NCBI RefSeq assembly: GCF_030406605.1
Contig: NZ_CP129104.1
Coordinates: forward strand, 2,369,830-2,433,829
From: Curtobacterium sp. 458
Lineage (GTDB): Bacteria > Actinomycetota > Actinomycetes > Actinomycetales > Microbacteriaceae
Direction of reading: 5' to 3'
DNA: 64,000 bases
Under the pieces are notes generated by a model. That model was given only the letters and a program-made list of their open reading frames with translations. It did not search any database and was not told where the DNA came from. Every line of letters starts with the position of its first letter. The first letter of the stretch is position 1. This document shows, piece after piece, positions 54,544 through 63,991 of the stretch. The translations under genes and the position numbers were made by a program.

Positions 54544-55979
54544 CCGCCAGCACCAGCACCGGCACCAGCACCACGAGCACCGGCCCCACGGACGCCGTGC
54601 ACGACGTCGTCGGCATCGGCATCGGACCGTTCAACCTCGGTCTCGCCTGCCTCACCGACCCGCTCGACGACCTCGACGCCGTGTTCCTCGACCAGGCCGA
54701 CGGCTTCGCCTGGCACCACGGCATGATGCTCGACGACGCCACGATTCAGGTCCCGTTCCTCGCCGACCTCGTGACGATGGCTGACCCGACGTCGCCGTTC
54801 ACGTTCCTCGCCTGGCTCAAGGAGACCCGCAGGCTCTACCCCTTCTACATCCGCGAGTACTTCCACCCCCTGCGCGTGGAGTACGACGCCTACTGCCGCT
54901 GGGCCGCCGACCGCCTCGACACGCTGCGGTGGGGTCGCCGGGTCGTCGCCGTCGAGCACGACGAGGCCACCGACACGTTCACCGTCCACGCCGAGACGGC
55001 CGACGGACCGGAGCGCTACCGCACGCGCCACGTGGTCCTCGGGATCGGCACCGAGCCCGCAGTCCCCGAGGCGCTGCAGGGGGTCGGCGGCCCGGTCGTG
55101 CACTCCGCGGGCTACCTGCACGCCCGCGACGAGCTCCGCCGCGCCGACTCGATCGCGGTCATCGGCAGTGGGCAGTCCGCCGCCGAGGTCTACCGCGACC
55201 TGCTCGAGGGCATCCGCGACGGCGGCTACCGCCTCGACTGGATCACCCGCTCGCCCCGGTTCTTCCCGATGGAGGACACCAAGCTCACCCTCGAGATGAC
55301 GAGCCCCGAGTACACCGACCACTTCCACGCCCTGCCGCACGAGGTCCGCGACCGCCTCGGGCGCGAGCAGCGCGGGCTCTACAAGGGCATCAGCGCCGAC
55401 CTCGTCGACGAGGTGTACGAGACGCTCTACCGCACCAGTGCGCGCGGCCCCGTCCCGACGACCCTCCGGACCGACACGAGCGTCGTCGCCGCCGAGTGGC
55501 TCCCCGACCGGGACCGGTACACCCTGACCCTGCGGCACGGACAGCTCGGCACCGAGGCGACCCACGAGGTCGCCCGGCTCGTCCTCGCGACCGGCTACCG
55601 CCCGCGCACGCCCGACTTCCTCGCCCCGGTCGAGCACCTCGTGGCCCGCGACGAACGGGGTCGGTTCGCGGTCGCGCGCGACCTCCACGTCGACACGCTC
55701 GGCGGCCGTCTGTGGGTGCAAAACGCGGAGGAGCACACACACGGCCTCACCGCCCCTGACCTCGGCATGGGTGCCTGGCGGAACGCCTCGATCATCCGGT
55801 CCGTCACGGGGCGCGCCGTGTACGGCCTGGAGGAACGGATCGCCTTCCAGGAGTTCGGCCTGCCCGGTGGGCGGCCGGCCCCACAGCCGCGGGTCACCAC
55901 CGACGCGCCGGCGACCGCCCGACCGGTGGACGGCGCGGCCGCGGCCGCTCGCCGCGCGACCGCGGGGGTCTCGGCGTGA
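54540..55979 (+). CDS. desB: Siderophore amine N-monooxygenase (DesB-like)
   Basis: 479-residue FAD/NADPH N-hydroxylase of the lysine/ornithine monooxygenase family. FAD motif GIGIGPFNLGLA near residue 25, the WHHGMML and QVPFLADLVT substrate region, the NADPH motif IGSGQSAAEVYRDL near 210, and the C-terminal LATGYRP. It hydroxylates the diamine made by DesA. Overlaps both neighbours by 4 nt. A Ser/Thr-rich N-terminal stretch of ~18 residues precedes the fold. Confidence 0.92.
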   Translation: MTASTSTGTSTTSTGPTDAVHDVVGIGIGPFNLGLACLTDPLDDLDAVFLDQADGFAWHHGMMLDDATIQVPFLADLVTMADPTSPFTFLAWLKETRRLYPFYIREYFHPLRVEYDAYCRWAADRLDTLRWGRRVVAVEHDEATDTFTVHAETADGPERYRTRHVVLGIGTEPAVPEALQGVGGPVVHSAGYLHARDELRRADSIAVIGSGQSAAEVYRDLLEGIRDGGYRLDWITRSPRFFPMEDTKLTLEMTSPEYTDHFHALPHEVRDRLGREQRGLYKGISADLVDEVYETLYRTSARGPVPTTLRTDTSVVAAEWLPDRDRYTLTLRHGQLGTEATHEVARLVLATGYRPRTPDFLAPVEHLVARDERGRFAVARDLHVDTLGGRLWVQNAEEHTHGLTAPDLGMGAWRNASIIRSVTGRAVYGLEERIAFQEFGLPGGRPAPQPRVTTDAPATARPVDGAAAAARRATAGVSA

Positions 55980-58315
55980 GCGCCCCCGCGACGCTCGCCG
56001 ACACGGCGGACGCCGCCACGGGCCTCCCGTCCGTCCAGCCCGTCGACCCGGACCGGGACGCCGCCGTCGTCCAGACGTGGCTCGCACACCCGGCGTCCGT
56101 GTGGTGGGGGATGTCCGACCACGACGTCCCGGCGGTGCGCGCGTCCCTGCGCGCCGTGCAGGACGACCCCGCGCAGCAGGGCTGGCTGCTCCACCGACAC
56201 GGTGCGCCGATCGCGTACGCCGAGACGTACGACCCGGCCGTGGTGCTGCTGACCGACGTGTGGGACGCCGTACCCGGCGACGTCGGGATGCACCTGCTCG
56301 TCGCGCCGCCGCCCGCCGACACCGCACCGGGCGGCGGGCGGGTGCACGGCCTCACCACCGCCGTGATGCGCGCCGTCGTCGAGCACTGCCGTGACGCGCT
56401 CGGCGCTCGCCGGGTCGTGGTCGAGCCGGACGTCCGGAACACGGCGGTGCAGCGGAAGAACGCCGAGGTCGGGTTCCGGGCGCTCCGCGTGGTCGACGTC
56501 GACGGCAAGCGGGCGATGCTGTCGGTGCTCGACACGGCACGGATCGGGGTGCCCGACGACGACGGCCCGGCGGCGCACCTCCGCCCCGAGCACCTCGAGC
56601 CGGCCGAGCGGCACCTCGTCGCCAAGGCGATCGCCGAGTTCACCCACGAACGACTGGTCAGCCCGCGCCCGGACGGCGGGGAGTGGGTACTCGACGCCGG
56701 CGACTCGACCTACCGCTTCCGCGCTCGCGTGCACGCGCTCGAGCACTGGTCGATCGACGAGCCGTCGCTCACCCGCACCCGCGACGGCCGCCCGGCACCG
56801 CTCGACGCACAGGACCTCGTGCTCGCCCTGCACCACGTCCTCGGCATCCCCGACGAGCTCCTCGGCACCTACCTCGAGGAGATCGCATCGACCCTCGCGA
56901 GCGCCGCCGCGAAGCACCGCCGCGGTGGACCGTCCGCCGCACAACTCGCCCGCGGCCGGACGGACGGCGACGTCGTCGCGTCGTTCCAGGACGCCGAGGC
57001 CGCGATGACCGAGGGGCACCCCGCGTTCGTCGCCGCCAACGGCCGCATCGGGTTCGGACTCGACGAGTACCGGGCCTACGCGCCGGAGTCCGGCGGCCGC
57101 TTCCGCTACCGGTGGCTCGCCGCCCGCCGGGAGCACACGCACCTGGCGCTCGCCGCGGGCCGCACCGAGGGAGCCCACTGGCAGGCCGAACTCGACCCGG
57201 CCACCATCGACCGGTTCCGGGACACGCTCGAACGACGCGGGCTCGACCCGGACGAGTACACGTGGTTCCCGGTGCACCCGTGGCAGTGGCAGCACCGGAT
57301 CGCAGTCACCTTCGCGCCGGACCTCGGCCGGCAGGACCTCGTCGACCTCGGCGAGGGACCGGACGACCACCAGCCGCAGCAGTCCATCCGCACGGCGTTC
57401 AACCGGTCGCGTCCGGAGCGCTCGTACGTGAAGACGGCGCTCGCCGTGCAGAACATGGGGTTCCTCCGCGGGATGTCACCCGCGTACATGCGGAGCGCGC
57501 CGGCCGTGAACGACTGGGTCGCCGAGCTGGTCTCCGGTGACCCGGTGCTCGCCGACGCCGGGTTCTCGGTGCTCCGCGAGCACGCCGCCATCGGCTACAC
57601 CGGCGACGCGTACCACCGCGTCGACGTGGTCTCGCCACAGCGCAAGATGCTCGCCGCGCTCTGGCGCGAGAGCCCGGTGCCCCTGCTCCATCCCGGGGAG
57701 CGGCCGACCACGATGGCCGCACTGCTGCACCGGGACGCTCGGGGCCGGTCCGTCGCCGCGGCCCTCGTCGAGCAGTCCGCGCTGGACGCGGCCACGTGGG
57801 TGCGCCGGTACCTCGACGCCTACCTGCGGCCGGTCGTCCACTGCCTCACCGAGCACCAGCTGCTGTTCATGCCGCACGGCGAGAACCTCGTGCTCGTCCT
57901 GCGCGACGGGGCAGTGTCCCGGGTGTTCATGAAGGACATCGGGGAGGAGGTCGTGGTCGTCGGAGACGTCCCGGTGCCGGTGGGGACCGAGCGGATCGTG
58001 CAGCCGGTGGACGACGACGAAGCGGCGCTCGGCGTGTTCACCGACGTGTTCGACGGGGTGCTCCGGTACCTCGCAGCGATCCTCGACGAGGACGGGGTGC
58101 TGCCGGGTGTGGTGTTCTGGCGGCTCGTCGGGGAGTGCGTGGACGCTGCCGCAGTCGGACGGGCGCGGCCGATCGACCTCCGCGTGCCGGACTTCGAGCA
58201 CTCGTGCCTGAACCGGTTGCAGCTGAAGAACACCGTGCAGATGGTCGACCTGACCGGGCAGACGGAGTCGCTCATCCGGGCGGGGCGGATGCCGAACCCG
58301 ATCGGACGGCGCTGA
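55976..58315 (+). CDS. Fused acyltransferase and NIS synthetase (DesC-DesD-like)
   Basis: 779 residues uniting two steps. Residues ~20-190 form a GNAT-type acyltransferase of the IucB/DesC kind (WLLHRHGAPIAYAE, GMHLLVAPP, RVVVEPDVRN). Residues ~200-770 form an IucA/IucC NIS synthetase with EHTHLALAAGR, FPVHPWQWQH, SYVKTALAVQNMGFLRG, MPHGENLVL and FMKDIGEEV. The first part would acylate the N-hydroxy-diamine and the second would condense units with ATP into a desferrioxamine-type siderophore. In Streptomyces these are separate proteins. The GTG overlaps desB (GTGA). No exporter or uptake gene is in the operon. Confidence 0.9.
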   Translation: MSAPATLADTADAATGLPSVQPVDPDRDAAVVQTWLAHPASVWWGMSDHDVPAVRASLRAVQDDPAQQGWLLHRHGAPIAYAETYDPAVVLLTDVWDAVPGDVGMHLLVAPPPADTAPGGGRVHGLTTAVMRAVVEHCRDALGARRVVVEPDVRNTAVQRKNAEVGFRALRVVDVDGKRAMLSVLDTARIGVPDDDGPAAHLRPEHLEPAERHLVAKAIAEFTHERLVSPRPDGGEWVLDAGDSTYRFRARVHALEHWSIDEPSLTRTRDGRPAPLDAQDLVLALHHVLGIPDELLGTYLEEIASTLASAAAKHRRGGPSAAQLARGRTDGDVVASFQDAEAAMTEGHPAFVAANGRIGFGLDEYRAYAPESGGRFRYRWLAARREHTHLALAAGRTEGAHWQAELDPATIDRFRDTLERRGLDPDEYTWFPVHPWQWQHRIAVTFAPDLGRQDLVDLGEGPDDHQPQQSIRTAFNRSRPERSYVKTALAVQNMGFLRGMSPAYMRSAPAVNDWVAELVSGDPVLADAGFSVLREHAAIGYTGDAYHRVDVVSPQRKMLAALWRESPVPLLHPGERPTTMAALLHRDARGRSVAAALVEQSALDAATWVRRYLDAYLRPVVHCLTEHQLLFMPHGENLVLVLRDGAVSRVFMKDIGEEVVVVGDVPVPVGTERIVQPVDDDEAALGVFTDVFDGVLRYLAAILDEDGVLPGVVFWRLVGECVDAAAVGRARPIDLRVPDFEHSCLNRLQLKNTVQMVDLTGQTESLIRAGRMPNPIGRR

Positions 58316-58366
58316 CGGCGGGGCGTCGGCCTGGCGCTGCCACCGGGAGCCTGGAAAGGTCGGACC

Positions 58367-58774
58367 ATGCCCTCCGCCGTGCAGCTCATCCGGTCCGCAG
58401 CGCTGAGCGACGTCGCGGAGTACGCGTACGCCGCGACGGCACCGGCGGGGGCACGGCTCGTGTTCCTCGCCGGAGCCTGCCCCCTCGACGCCGACGGCCG
58501 GACCGTGGCCGTGGGGGACCACGCCGGACAGGCCGGACAGTGCATCGCGAACCTGCGGACGGCACTCGCCGCCGCGGGTGCGTCGGTCGAGGACCTCATC
58601 AGCACCCGGGTGCTCGTCGCGTCGTCGCGGCAGGCGGACCTCGTGACGGCGTGGGAGGTCGTGCGGCGGGCGATGGGCGACCACGACGTGCCGAGCACGC
58701 TGCTCGGCGTCACCGTGCTCGGGTACGACGACCAGCTCGTGGAGATCGAGGCGGTCGCAGCGGTCGTCGACTGA
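58367..58774 (+). CDS. RidA (YjgF/YER057c/UK114) family protein
   Basis: 135 residues. RLVFLAGACPLDADG, QCIANLRTALAAAGAS and a late VPSTLLGVTVLG match the trimeric RidA fold, whose archetype deaminates reactive enamines and imines. The strictly conserved Arg of enamine deaminases near RAAR/VxR is present as STRVLVAS, so imine deaminase activity is plausible. A GGAAAGG ribosome-binding sequence lies 8 nt before the ATG. It ends 13 bp from the convergent ATP-grasp gene. Confidence 0.85.
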   Translation: MPSAVQLIRSAALSDVAEYAYAATAPAGARLVFLAGACPLDADGRTVAVGDHAGQAGQCIANLRTALAAAGASVEDLISTRVLVASSRQADLVTAWEVVRRAMGDHDVPSTLLGVTVLGYDDQLVEIEAVAAVVD

Positions 58775-58787
58775 GCAGTGCCCGGCG

Positions 58788-59648
58788 TCAGCCGATCAGT
58801 GCCGCCGCGAGTCGGTCAGCGGCGCCCGGGTCGGCCTGGGGCAGGAAGAGCGAGGGTTCGACGAGTTCGACCTCCAGCACGAGCGAGGACCCGTCGTCCG
58901 CGCGGACGAGGTCGACCCGGGCGTACGGCAGGACGCCGAACCGGGCGGCGACGACGGCCACGGCCGCCCGGGCGACCTCGACCTGCTCGGCCGTCGCCAC
59001 GTGCGGCGCGTTCACCTCGGCGGCGAACAGGTCCTCGATGAGCGCGGCCTCGGGCAGGGCGACCCGCTTGCTCGCCGCGTGGCTGTACGCGCCGCCGAGG
59101 AACACGACCGGCCACTCGCCCTCGACCGGGACGGAGTGCACGAACGGCTGGACGAGCACGACCTGGCCGGCGTCGTGCAGCGCCCGCACGTGGTCGGCGG
59201 CAACGCCGTGCTGCGTCGGCCAGTACGACGCCGCCCCGCGACTCCCGGCGCCCACCGCGGGCTTCACGACGAACCGGCCGTCGGGGAACGCCGGGGTCTC
59301 GCCGGGTCGGACGAAGGTGGTCGTTGTGATCGGGACCCCGGCGTCGGCGAGCTCGCGGAGATACTGCTTGTCGGTGCTCCAGAGGACCGCGGGCAGCGGG
59401 TTGACGAGCTCGGTCTGCTGCGCCACCCGGCGCAACCACGCGACGAACTCGTCGAGCCGGTCGTCGTAGTCCCATGTGGACCGCAGGACGACCCGGTCGT
59501 GGGCGGACCAGTCGACGTCGGGGTCGTCCCAGTCCACGACGTCGACGGTGACACCCGTCCGTCGGAGTGCGGCGAGCGCGAGGTCCTCGTCCTCGTCGAG
59601 CCCGCGAGCGGGGGCGGTGGTGACCCAGGCCAGGGTGGAGATGCGCAC
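58788..59648 (-). CDS. ATP-grasp domain protein (RimK-like)
   Basis: 286 residues. TLAWVTTAPARGLDEDEDLAL at the start, DWDDPDVDW, STDKQYLREL, FVVKPAVGAGSRGA (ATP-binding lysine) and LEVELVEPSLFL (metal-binding Glu/Asn-type motif) define an ATP-grasp ligase related to the glutathione synthase/RimK group. Such enzymes ligate a carboxylate to an amine. Substrate is unknown. I start at GTG 59648; no clear ribosome-binding site is visible, and a weak CACACT box 6 nt upstream may give a leaderless mRNA. Confidence 0.83.
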   Translation of the reverse strand: MRISTLAWVTTAPARGLDEDEDLALAALRRTGVTVDVVDWDDPDVDWSAHDRVVLRSTWDYDDRLDEFVAWLRRVAQQTELVNPLPAVLWSTDKQYLRELADAGVPITTTTFVRPGETPAFPDGRFVVKPAVGAGSRGAASYWPTQHGVAADHVRALHDAGQVVLVQPFVHSVPVEGEWPVVFLGGAYSHAASKRVALPEAALIEDLFAAEVNAPHVATAEQVEVARAAVAVVAARFGVLPYARVDLVRADDGSSLVLEVELVEPSLFLPQADPGAADRLAAALIG

Positions 59649-59757
59649 TCCGCCAGTGTGGCGGCTCCGAGCACGCGGCGCGCTACAGTGCACCCGCCGC
59701 AATTCCGTGCCCGTGCCCGCGCCCGCGCCCGCGCCGTCGTCCCTCGAAAGGAGACCC

Positions 59758-60192
59758 GTGCCCCACGACCGACCCGTCCACCTCCGCTGGCGCTTCCTCG
59801 GCCTCGTCGCCGTCGGCGGTGCGATCGGCACCGGCCTCCGCGCACTGCTCGCCGCCGCGTTCCCGCCCGGGCAGGGGATCAGCTGGACGATCCTCGCGAT
59901 CAACGTCGTCGGTGCGTTCTGCCTCGGGCTGCTGCTCGAGGCCCTCGCGCACCGCGGTCCCGACGTCGGCCGACGCCGCGGGCTCCGGTTGTTCGTCGGG
60001 ACGGGCGTGCTCGGCGGCTTCACGACGTACAGCACCCTCGCGGACGACACCGCGCAGCTGCTCGACGCCGGTCGCTGGACGGCCGGGAGCGGCTACGCGC
60101 TCCTGTCGGTCGTGCTCGGACTCGCGGCGGTGGTCGCCGGGTTGTGGCTCGCCGCGGTGCTGCGGCCGCGTCGCGTGGGGGGTGCCTCGTGA
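59758..60192 (+). CDS. crcB: CrcB/Fluc fluoride channel, subunit 1
   Basis: 144 residues, four membrane helices, with GGAIGTGLRALL, INVVGAFCLG and the diagnostic GVLGGFTTYST. Fluc proteins export fluoride as antiparallel dimers. The GTG follows GAAAGGAG by 5 nt. Overlaps the second crcB by 4 nt (GTGA), the arrangement expected for a heterodimeric channel. I find no fluoride riboswitch in the 109 bp upstream. Confidence 0.93.
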   Translation: MPHDRPVHLRWRFLGLVAVGGAIGTGLRALLAAAFPPGQGISWTILAINVVGAFCLGLLLEALAHRGPDVGRRRGLRLFVGTGVLGGFTTYSTLADDTAQLLDAGRWTAGSGYALLSVVLGLAAVVAGLWLAAVLRPRRVGGAS

Positions 60193-60563
60193 ACCCGCTC
60201 GAACTCCTGGTCATCGCGGTCGGGGGCGGGGTGGGGGCAGCCCTGCGCTTCGTGCTCGACGGTGCCGTGAAGGCCCGTGTGACCGCGTTCCCGCTCGGCA
60301 CGCTCGTCATCAACGTCTCCGGTTCGCTCGTGCTCGGCGTCCTCACGGGGGCGGGACAGTCCGGAGCACTGGCCCTCCCGGTGGTCGCCGTGCTCGGGAC
60401 GGGCATGATGGGTGGGTACACGACGTTCTCGACGGCGAGCGTCGAGACCGTGCAGCTCCTCCGATCCGGCAAGCCCCGGCTCGCCGTCCTGAACGGCCTC
60501 GGGATGCTCGTCGTCTCGGTCGGCGCAGCCGCGCTCGGCCTGCTCATCGGAAGGAACACATGA
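60189..60563 (+). CDS. crcB: CrcB/Fluc fluoride channel, subunit 2
   Basis: 124 residues, four membrane helices, GGGVGAALRFVLD, VINVSGSLVLGVL and GMMGGYTTFSTAS. It differs from subunit 1 and probably pairs with it with opposite membrane orientation. Its stop overlaps the next gene (ATGA). Confidence 0.93.
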   Translation: MNPLELLVIAVGGGVGAALRFVLDGAVKARVTAFPLGTLVINVSGSLVLGVLTGAGQSGALALPVVAVLGTGMMGGYTTFSTASVETVQLLRSGKPRLAVLNGLGMLVVSVGAAALGLLIGRNT

Positions 60564-61165
60564 CCTCGGAACGCCCCGGCGAACTCGTCCTCGTCCGTCA
60601 CGGAGAGACGGAGTGGTCGAAGAGCGGGCAGCACACCGGCCGCACTGACATCCCGCTCACCGAGCACGGTGTCGAGCAGGCGGAGCGCGCCGGCCGGTAC
60701 CTCGCGGACCGCTCCTTCGCGCTCGCGCTGTCGAGCCCCCTGCAGCGTGCTCGACGCACCGCGGAGCTGGTCGGGGTGGACCCGGAGCTCGACGAGGACC
60801 TCTACGAGTGGGACTACGGCGCGTACGAGGGGCTGACCACACCGCAGATCAAGGTGCTGCGCCACGGCCCGTGGGACCTCTGGACCGACGGGGTGCCCGC
60901 TGGCGAGACCCCCGGTGAGAACGCCGCCGAGGTCCGGGTCCGGGTCGAGCGCGTCCTGAACCGTGTCCGTCCGGTGCTCGCCGAGGGTGACGACGCGATC
61001 GTGGTCGCGCACGGGCACGTCCTCCGCGCGCTCGGGGCCGCCTGGATCCGTCTGGCACCGCAGGACGGGGCGGTGCTCAAGCTCGGCACCGCGACGGTGA
61101 GCTCGCTCGGCTACGAGCACGGCCGCCCCGTCATCGACTCCTGGAACGTCGAGCCGCGCGACTGA
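60560..61165 (+). CDS. Histidine phosphatase family protein
   Basis: 201 residues with the catalytic LVRHGETEWSKSGQHTG motif, SSPLQRARRTAE and VAHGHVLRALGAAW, i.e. both active-site histidines and arginines of the phosphoglycerate-mutase-like phosphatases. Substrate is unknown. It is coupled to the fluoride channel genes by a 4-nt overlap; fluoride inhibits phosphatases and enolase, so the link may be physiological, but this is speculation. Confidence 0.9.
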   Translation: MTSERPGELVLVRHGETEWSKSGQHTGRTDIPLTEHGVEQAERAGRYLADRSFALALSSPLQRARRTAELVGVDPELDEDLYEWDYGAYEGLTTPQIKVLRHGPWDLWTDGVPAGETPGENAAEVRVRVERVLNRVRPVLAEGDDAIVVAHGHVLRALGAAWIRLAPQDGAVLKLGTATVSSLGYEHGRPVIDSWNVEPRD

Positions 61166-61173
61166 GCTCCCGC

Positions 61174-61237
61174 CGGAACCAGGGTCCGGACACCACACCG
61201 TGGTACCGCGCGGTGCTGTGTCCGGACCCTGGTTCCG
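61174..61237. terminator. Long bidirectional hairpin between convergent genes
   Basis: 27-nt arms (61174-61200 and 61211-61237) with only two mismatches and 20 outer base pairs perfect, around a 10-nt loop. It lies 9 bp from the phosphatase stop and 11 bp from the convergent FUSC gene stop, so it can terminate both. Confidence 0.85.
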
Positions 61238-61247
61238 CGCGTCCGCC

Positions 61248-62315
61248 TCAGACGGTCGGGATCGCGCTCGTCGCACCCAGCGGACGGCCCCGGCGACGCT
61301 CGATCGCGCGTCCGACGAGGAGCAGCGCCACGCTGACGAGCGCCCCGAGCACGGTCTGCGCGATGCGGTCGAGTGCAAGGAGCTCCGGCGCCTCGGGCAG
61401 GCTCAGCCACGACACCGCGAGGGCGAGCGGCGTGAGGAAGAGCAGCGTCACGGCATAGCGCCGCGCGACGAAGATCTCGGCGAAGAACTGCCCCACCACG
61501 GCGATCACGACGATCCACCACACGCTCGGCTCGAGCAGCAGGATGCCGACCGCGATGACCGTGCCGCCGACGGTCCCGATGACACGCTGCCACGCACGGC
61601 GGAGCGTGTGCCGCTGCCGGAGCGCCGGGAGCGTCGACACGACCGCGATCACCGCCCAGTAGGGGTGCCCGAGCCCGGGGAGGGCCTCGGCGATGCCACC
61701 CGCCACGAGGGACCCGACGACGTTGAGGGCGACGGTCTCGCGGAGTGCCGGGGTGCGGAGGACGTCGAGGGAGCGGTGCTTCCGCGGCGCGAGCGGCCGG
61801 AACCGGTGCGGTGCCCGCGGGTGGAGCACCCGTCGGAGCACGGCGCCCGACATCGCCACCGCCCACGCCCACGCGACCGAGCAGACGATGACCACCAGCA
61901 CCGTCGGGACGTCGGCCGGCCGGAGCGGCACGAGCGCGGACACCACGAACGCGAACACCGGGAAGATCGGCTGTGCGGGGATCGTCCGGAGCACGGTGAG
62001 CGTGCACACGGCGACGACGAGCACGACCACGAGTCCGACCGCCTGCAGCCAGAGCGGGTGCCCGAGGAGCGCGACGCCCACGCCCGCGAGCATGCTTACG
62101 GTCTGCAGTGCCCCGGCGACACCCGTCGTGACGGCGCGCTGCCGGTAGGGCTCGGTCGCACCGAAGATCGCGGTGAACCCGGCGAACATCGCGAACGCCG
62201 CATAGCCGGGCATCCCGAGGGTGATGAGCACGGCGAGCGGAGCGCCACCGGCGATCGCGGCGCGTGCTGCGCCCTCGAGGTTAACGGTCCGGGTCGAGTG
62301 CGCAGGTGTCGTCAT
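61248..62315 (-). CDS. FUSC-type membrane protein
   Basis: 355 residues with about ten hydrophobic helices in two blocks, near residues 20-150 and 210-340, separated by a basic cytoplasmic stretch. The arrangement, with GYAAFAMFAGFTAIFG and the YWAVIAVVSTLPALRQRHTLRRAWQR region with GTxxG later, fits the fusaric-acid-resistance (FUSC)/aromatic acid exporter group. Transported substrate unknown. The start is uncertain: ATG 62315 or ATG 62327, neither with a good ribosome-binding site. Divergent from leuC. Confidence 0.8.
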   Translation of the reverse strand: MTTPAHSTRTVNLEGAARAAIAGGAPLAVLITLGMPGYAAFAMFAGFTAIFGATEPYRQRAVTTGVAGALQTVSMLAGVGVALLGHPLWLQAVGLVVVLVVAVCTLTVLRTIPAQPIFPVFAFVVSALVPLRPADVPTVLVVIVCSVAWAWAVAMSGAVLRRVLHPRAPHRFRPLAPRKHRSLDVLRTPALRETVALNVVGSLVAGGIAEALPGLGHPYWAVIAVVSTLPALRQRHTLRRAWQRVIGTVGGTVIAVGILLLEPSVWWIVVIAVVGQFFAEIFVARRYAVTLLFLTPLALAVSWLSLPEAPELLALDRIAQTVLGALVSVALLLVGRAIERRRGRPLGATSAIPTV

Positions 62316-62442
62316 GTCGTGACCCATCTTCCCACCGCGACGGGTGTCGCCGACCCGCGCCGTGCCACCCGGCGGTGGGGGCAACCCGCCCTGAGGCTCA
62401 TGGCGGGGCCCGCCACGGGCCTCCAGGCAGTGCGGACGCACG

Positions 62443-62465
62443 TTGGTATACCAACCTGCTAGAGT
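62443..62465 (+). promoter_or_regulatory. leuC promoter with TTGGTATACCAA operator
   Basis: A perfect 12-bp palindrome (62443-62454) is followed by a TAGAGT -10 box (62460-62465). The operator falls between the expected -35 and -10, where a bound repressor would block initiation. A related site lies before ilvD. The leader of about 50 nt holds GAGGAAGG as ribosome-binding site. Confidence 0.65.
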
Positions 62466-62521
62466 GACCCCCACGAGCCGCGACAGCGGCGTACCGACGT
62501 CAACGAGGAAGGGCCGGGCCG

Positions 62522-63991
62522 ATGGGAAAGACGCTCGCCGAGAAGGTGTGGGACGACCACGTCGTGGTCAAGGGCGAGGACGGCAAGCCGGACCTCCTCT
62601 ACATCGACCTCCACCTCGTGCACGAGGTCACGAGCCCGCAGGCGTTCGACGGTCTGCGCCAGGCCGGCCGGCCGGTGCGACGGCTCGACCTGACGATCGC
62701 GACCGAGGACCACAACACGCCGACCCTCGCGATCGACCGGCCCATCGCCGACCCGACGAGCCGCACCCAGATCGAGACGCTCCGCCGCAACTGCGCGGAG
62801 TTCGGTGTCCGCCTGCACTCGCTCGGCGACAAGGAGCAGGGGATCGTCCACGTGGTCGGTCCGCAGCTCGGGCTGACCATGCCGGGCATCACCGTCGTGT
62901 GCGGCGACTCCCACACGTCGACCCACGGCGCGTTCGGCGCGATGGCGTTCGGCATCGGCACGTCCGAGGTCGAACACGTGCTCGCGACGCAGACCCTGCC
63001 GCTCAAGCCCTTCAAGACGATGGCGATCACGGTCGAGGGGACCCTGCGCCCCGGCGTGACGGCGAAGGACATCATCCTCGCGGTCATCGCGGAGATCGGC
63101 ACCGGCGGCGGGCAGGGCTACGTGCTCGAGTACCGCGGCTCCGCGATCCGCGCGCTCTCGATGGAGGGCCGCATGACGATCTGCAACATGTCGATCGAGG
63201 CCGGCGCCCGCGCGGGCATGGTCGCTCCCGACCAGACCACCTACGACTACGTCCAGGGCCGCGACCACGCGCCGACCGGGCAGGACTGGGACGACGCCGT
63301 CGCGTACTGGGAGACCCTGCGCACCGACGACGACGCGGTGTTCGACGCCGAGGTGTTCATCGACGCCGACGAGCTCGAGCCCTTCGTCACCTGGGGCACC
63401 AACCCCGGTCAGGGCGTCTCGCTGTCCGAGAACGTGCCGGACCCGTCCGACTACAGCGACCCGAACGACCAGGCCGCCGCGTCGCGCGCGCTGGAGTACA
63501 TGGACCTGCAGGCCGGCACGCCGATGAAGGACATCGCCGTCGACGCGGTGTTCATGGGCTCGTGCACGAACTCCCGCATCGAGGACCTCCGGGCCTTCGC
63601 GTCGATCATCCAGGGCCGCACGAAGGCCGAGGGTGTCCGCGTGATGGTGGTGCCGGGCTCCGCGCGCGTCCGGCTCGAGGCCGAAGCCGAGGGGCTGGAC
63701 AAGGTGTTCACGGACTTCGGAGCCGAGTGGCGGTTCGCCGGCTGCTCGATGTGCCTCGGCATGAACCCCGACCAGCTCGCGCCGGGGGAGCGCTGCGCCT
63801 CCACCTCGAACCGCAACTTCGAGGGCCGGCAGGGCAAGGGCGGGCGGACCCACCTCGTGTCGCCGCTCGTCGCCGCCGCCACCGCTGTGCGCGGGACGCT
63901 GTCGAGCCCGTGGGACCTGGAGACCGACGATGCGATCGCATCGGTGACCGACGACGCCGCGACGGCGACGACCGCTGAAGGAGCGAACTGA
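62522..63991 (+). CDS. leuC: 3-isopropylmalate dehydratase large subunit LeuC
   Basis: 489-residue aconitase-family subunit that, with LeuD, isomerises 2-isopropylmalate in leucine synthesis. The [4Fe-4S] ligands are visible as C348 in GSCTNSR and C408/C411 in [29 protein letters not shown] and ATQTLPLKP are also typical. A C-terminal Ala/Thr-rich tail extends slightly beyond the fold. The stop overlaps the leuD ATG (TGATG), so both subunits are coupled. Confidence 0.96.
   Translation: MGKTLAEKVWDDHVVVKGEDGKPDLLYIDLHLVHEVTSPQAFDGLRQAGRPVRRLDLTIATEDHNTPTLAIDRPIADPTSRTQIETLRRNCAEFGVRLHSLGDKEQGIVHVVGPQLGLTMPGITVVCGDSHTSTHGAFGAMAFGIGTSEVEHVLATQTLPLKPFKTMAITVEGTLRPGVTAKDIILAVIAEIGTGGGQGYVLEYRGSAIRALSMEGRMTICNMSIEAGARAGMVAPDQTTYDYVQGRDHAPTGQDWDDAVAYWETLRTDDDAVFDAEVFIDADELEPFVTWGTNPGQGVSLSENVPDPSDYSDPNDQAAASRALEYMDLQAGTPMKDIAVDAVFMGSCTNSRIEDLRAFASIIQGRTKAEGVRVMVVPGSARVRLEAEAEGLDKVFTDFGAEWRFAGCSMCLGMNPDQLAPGERCASTSNRNFEGRQGKGGRTHLVSPLVAAATAVRGTLSSPWDLETDDAIASVTDDAATATTAEGAN

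Noticed and set aside
59649..59757. Fluoride riboswitch before crcB
   Set aside because: The conserved GATGG and CTGATG-type segments are not found; the gap has only a TACAGT box and an RBS.
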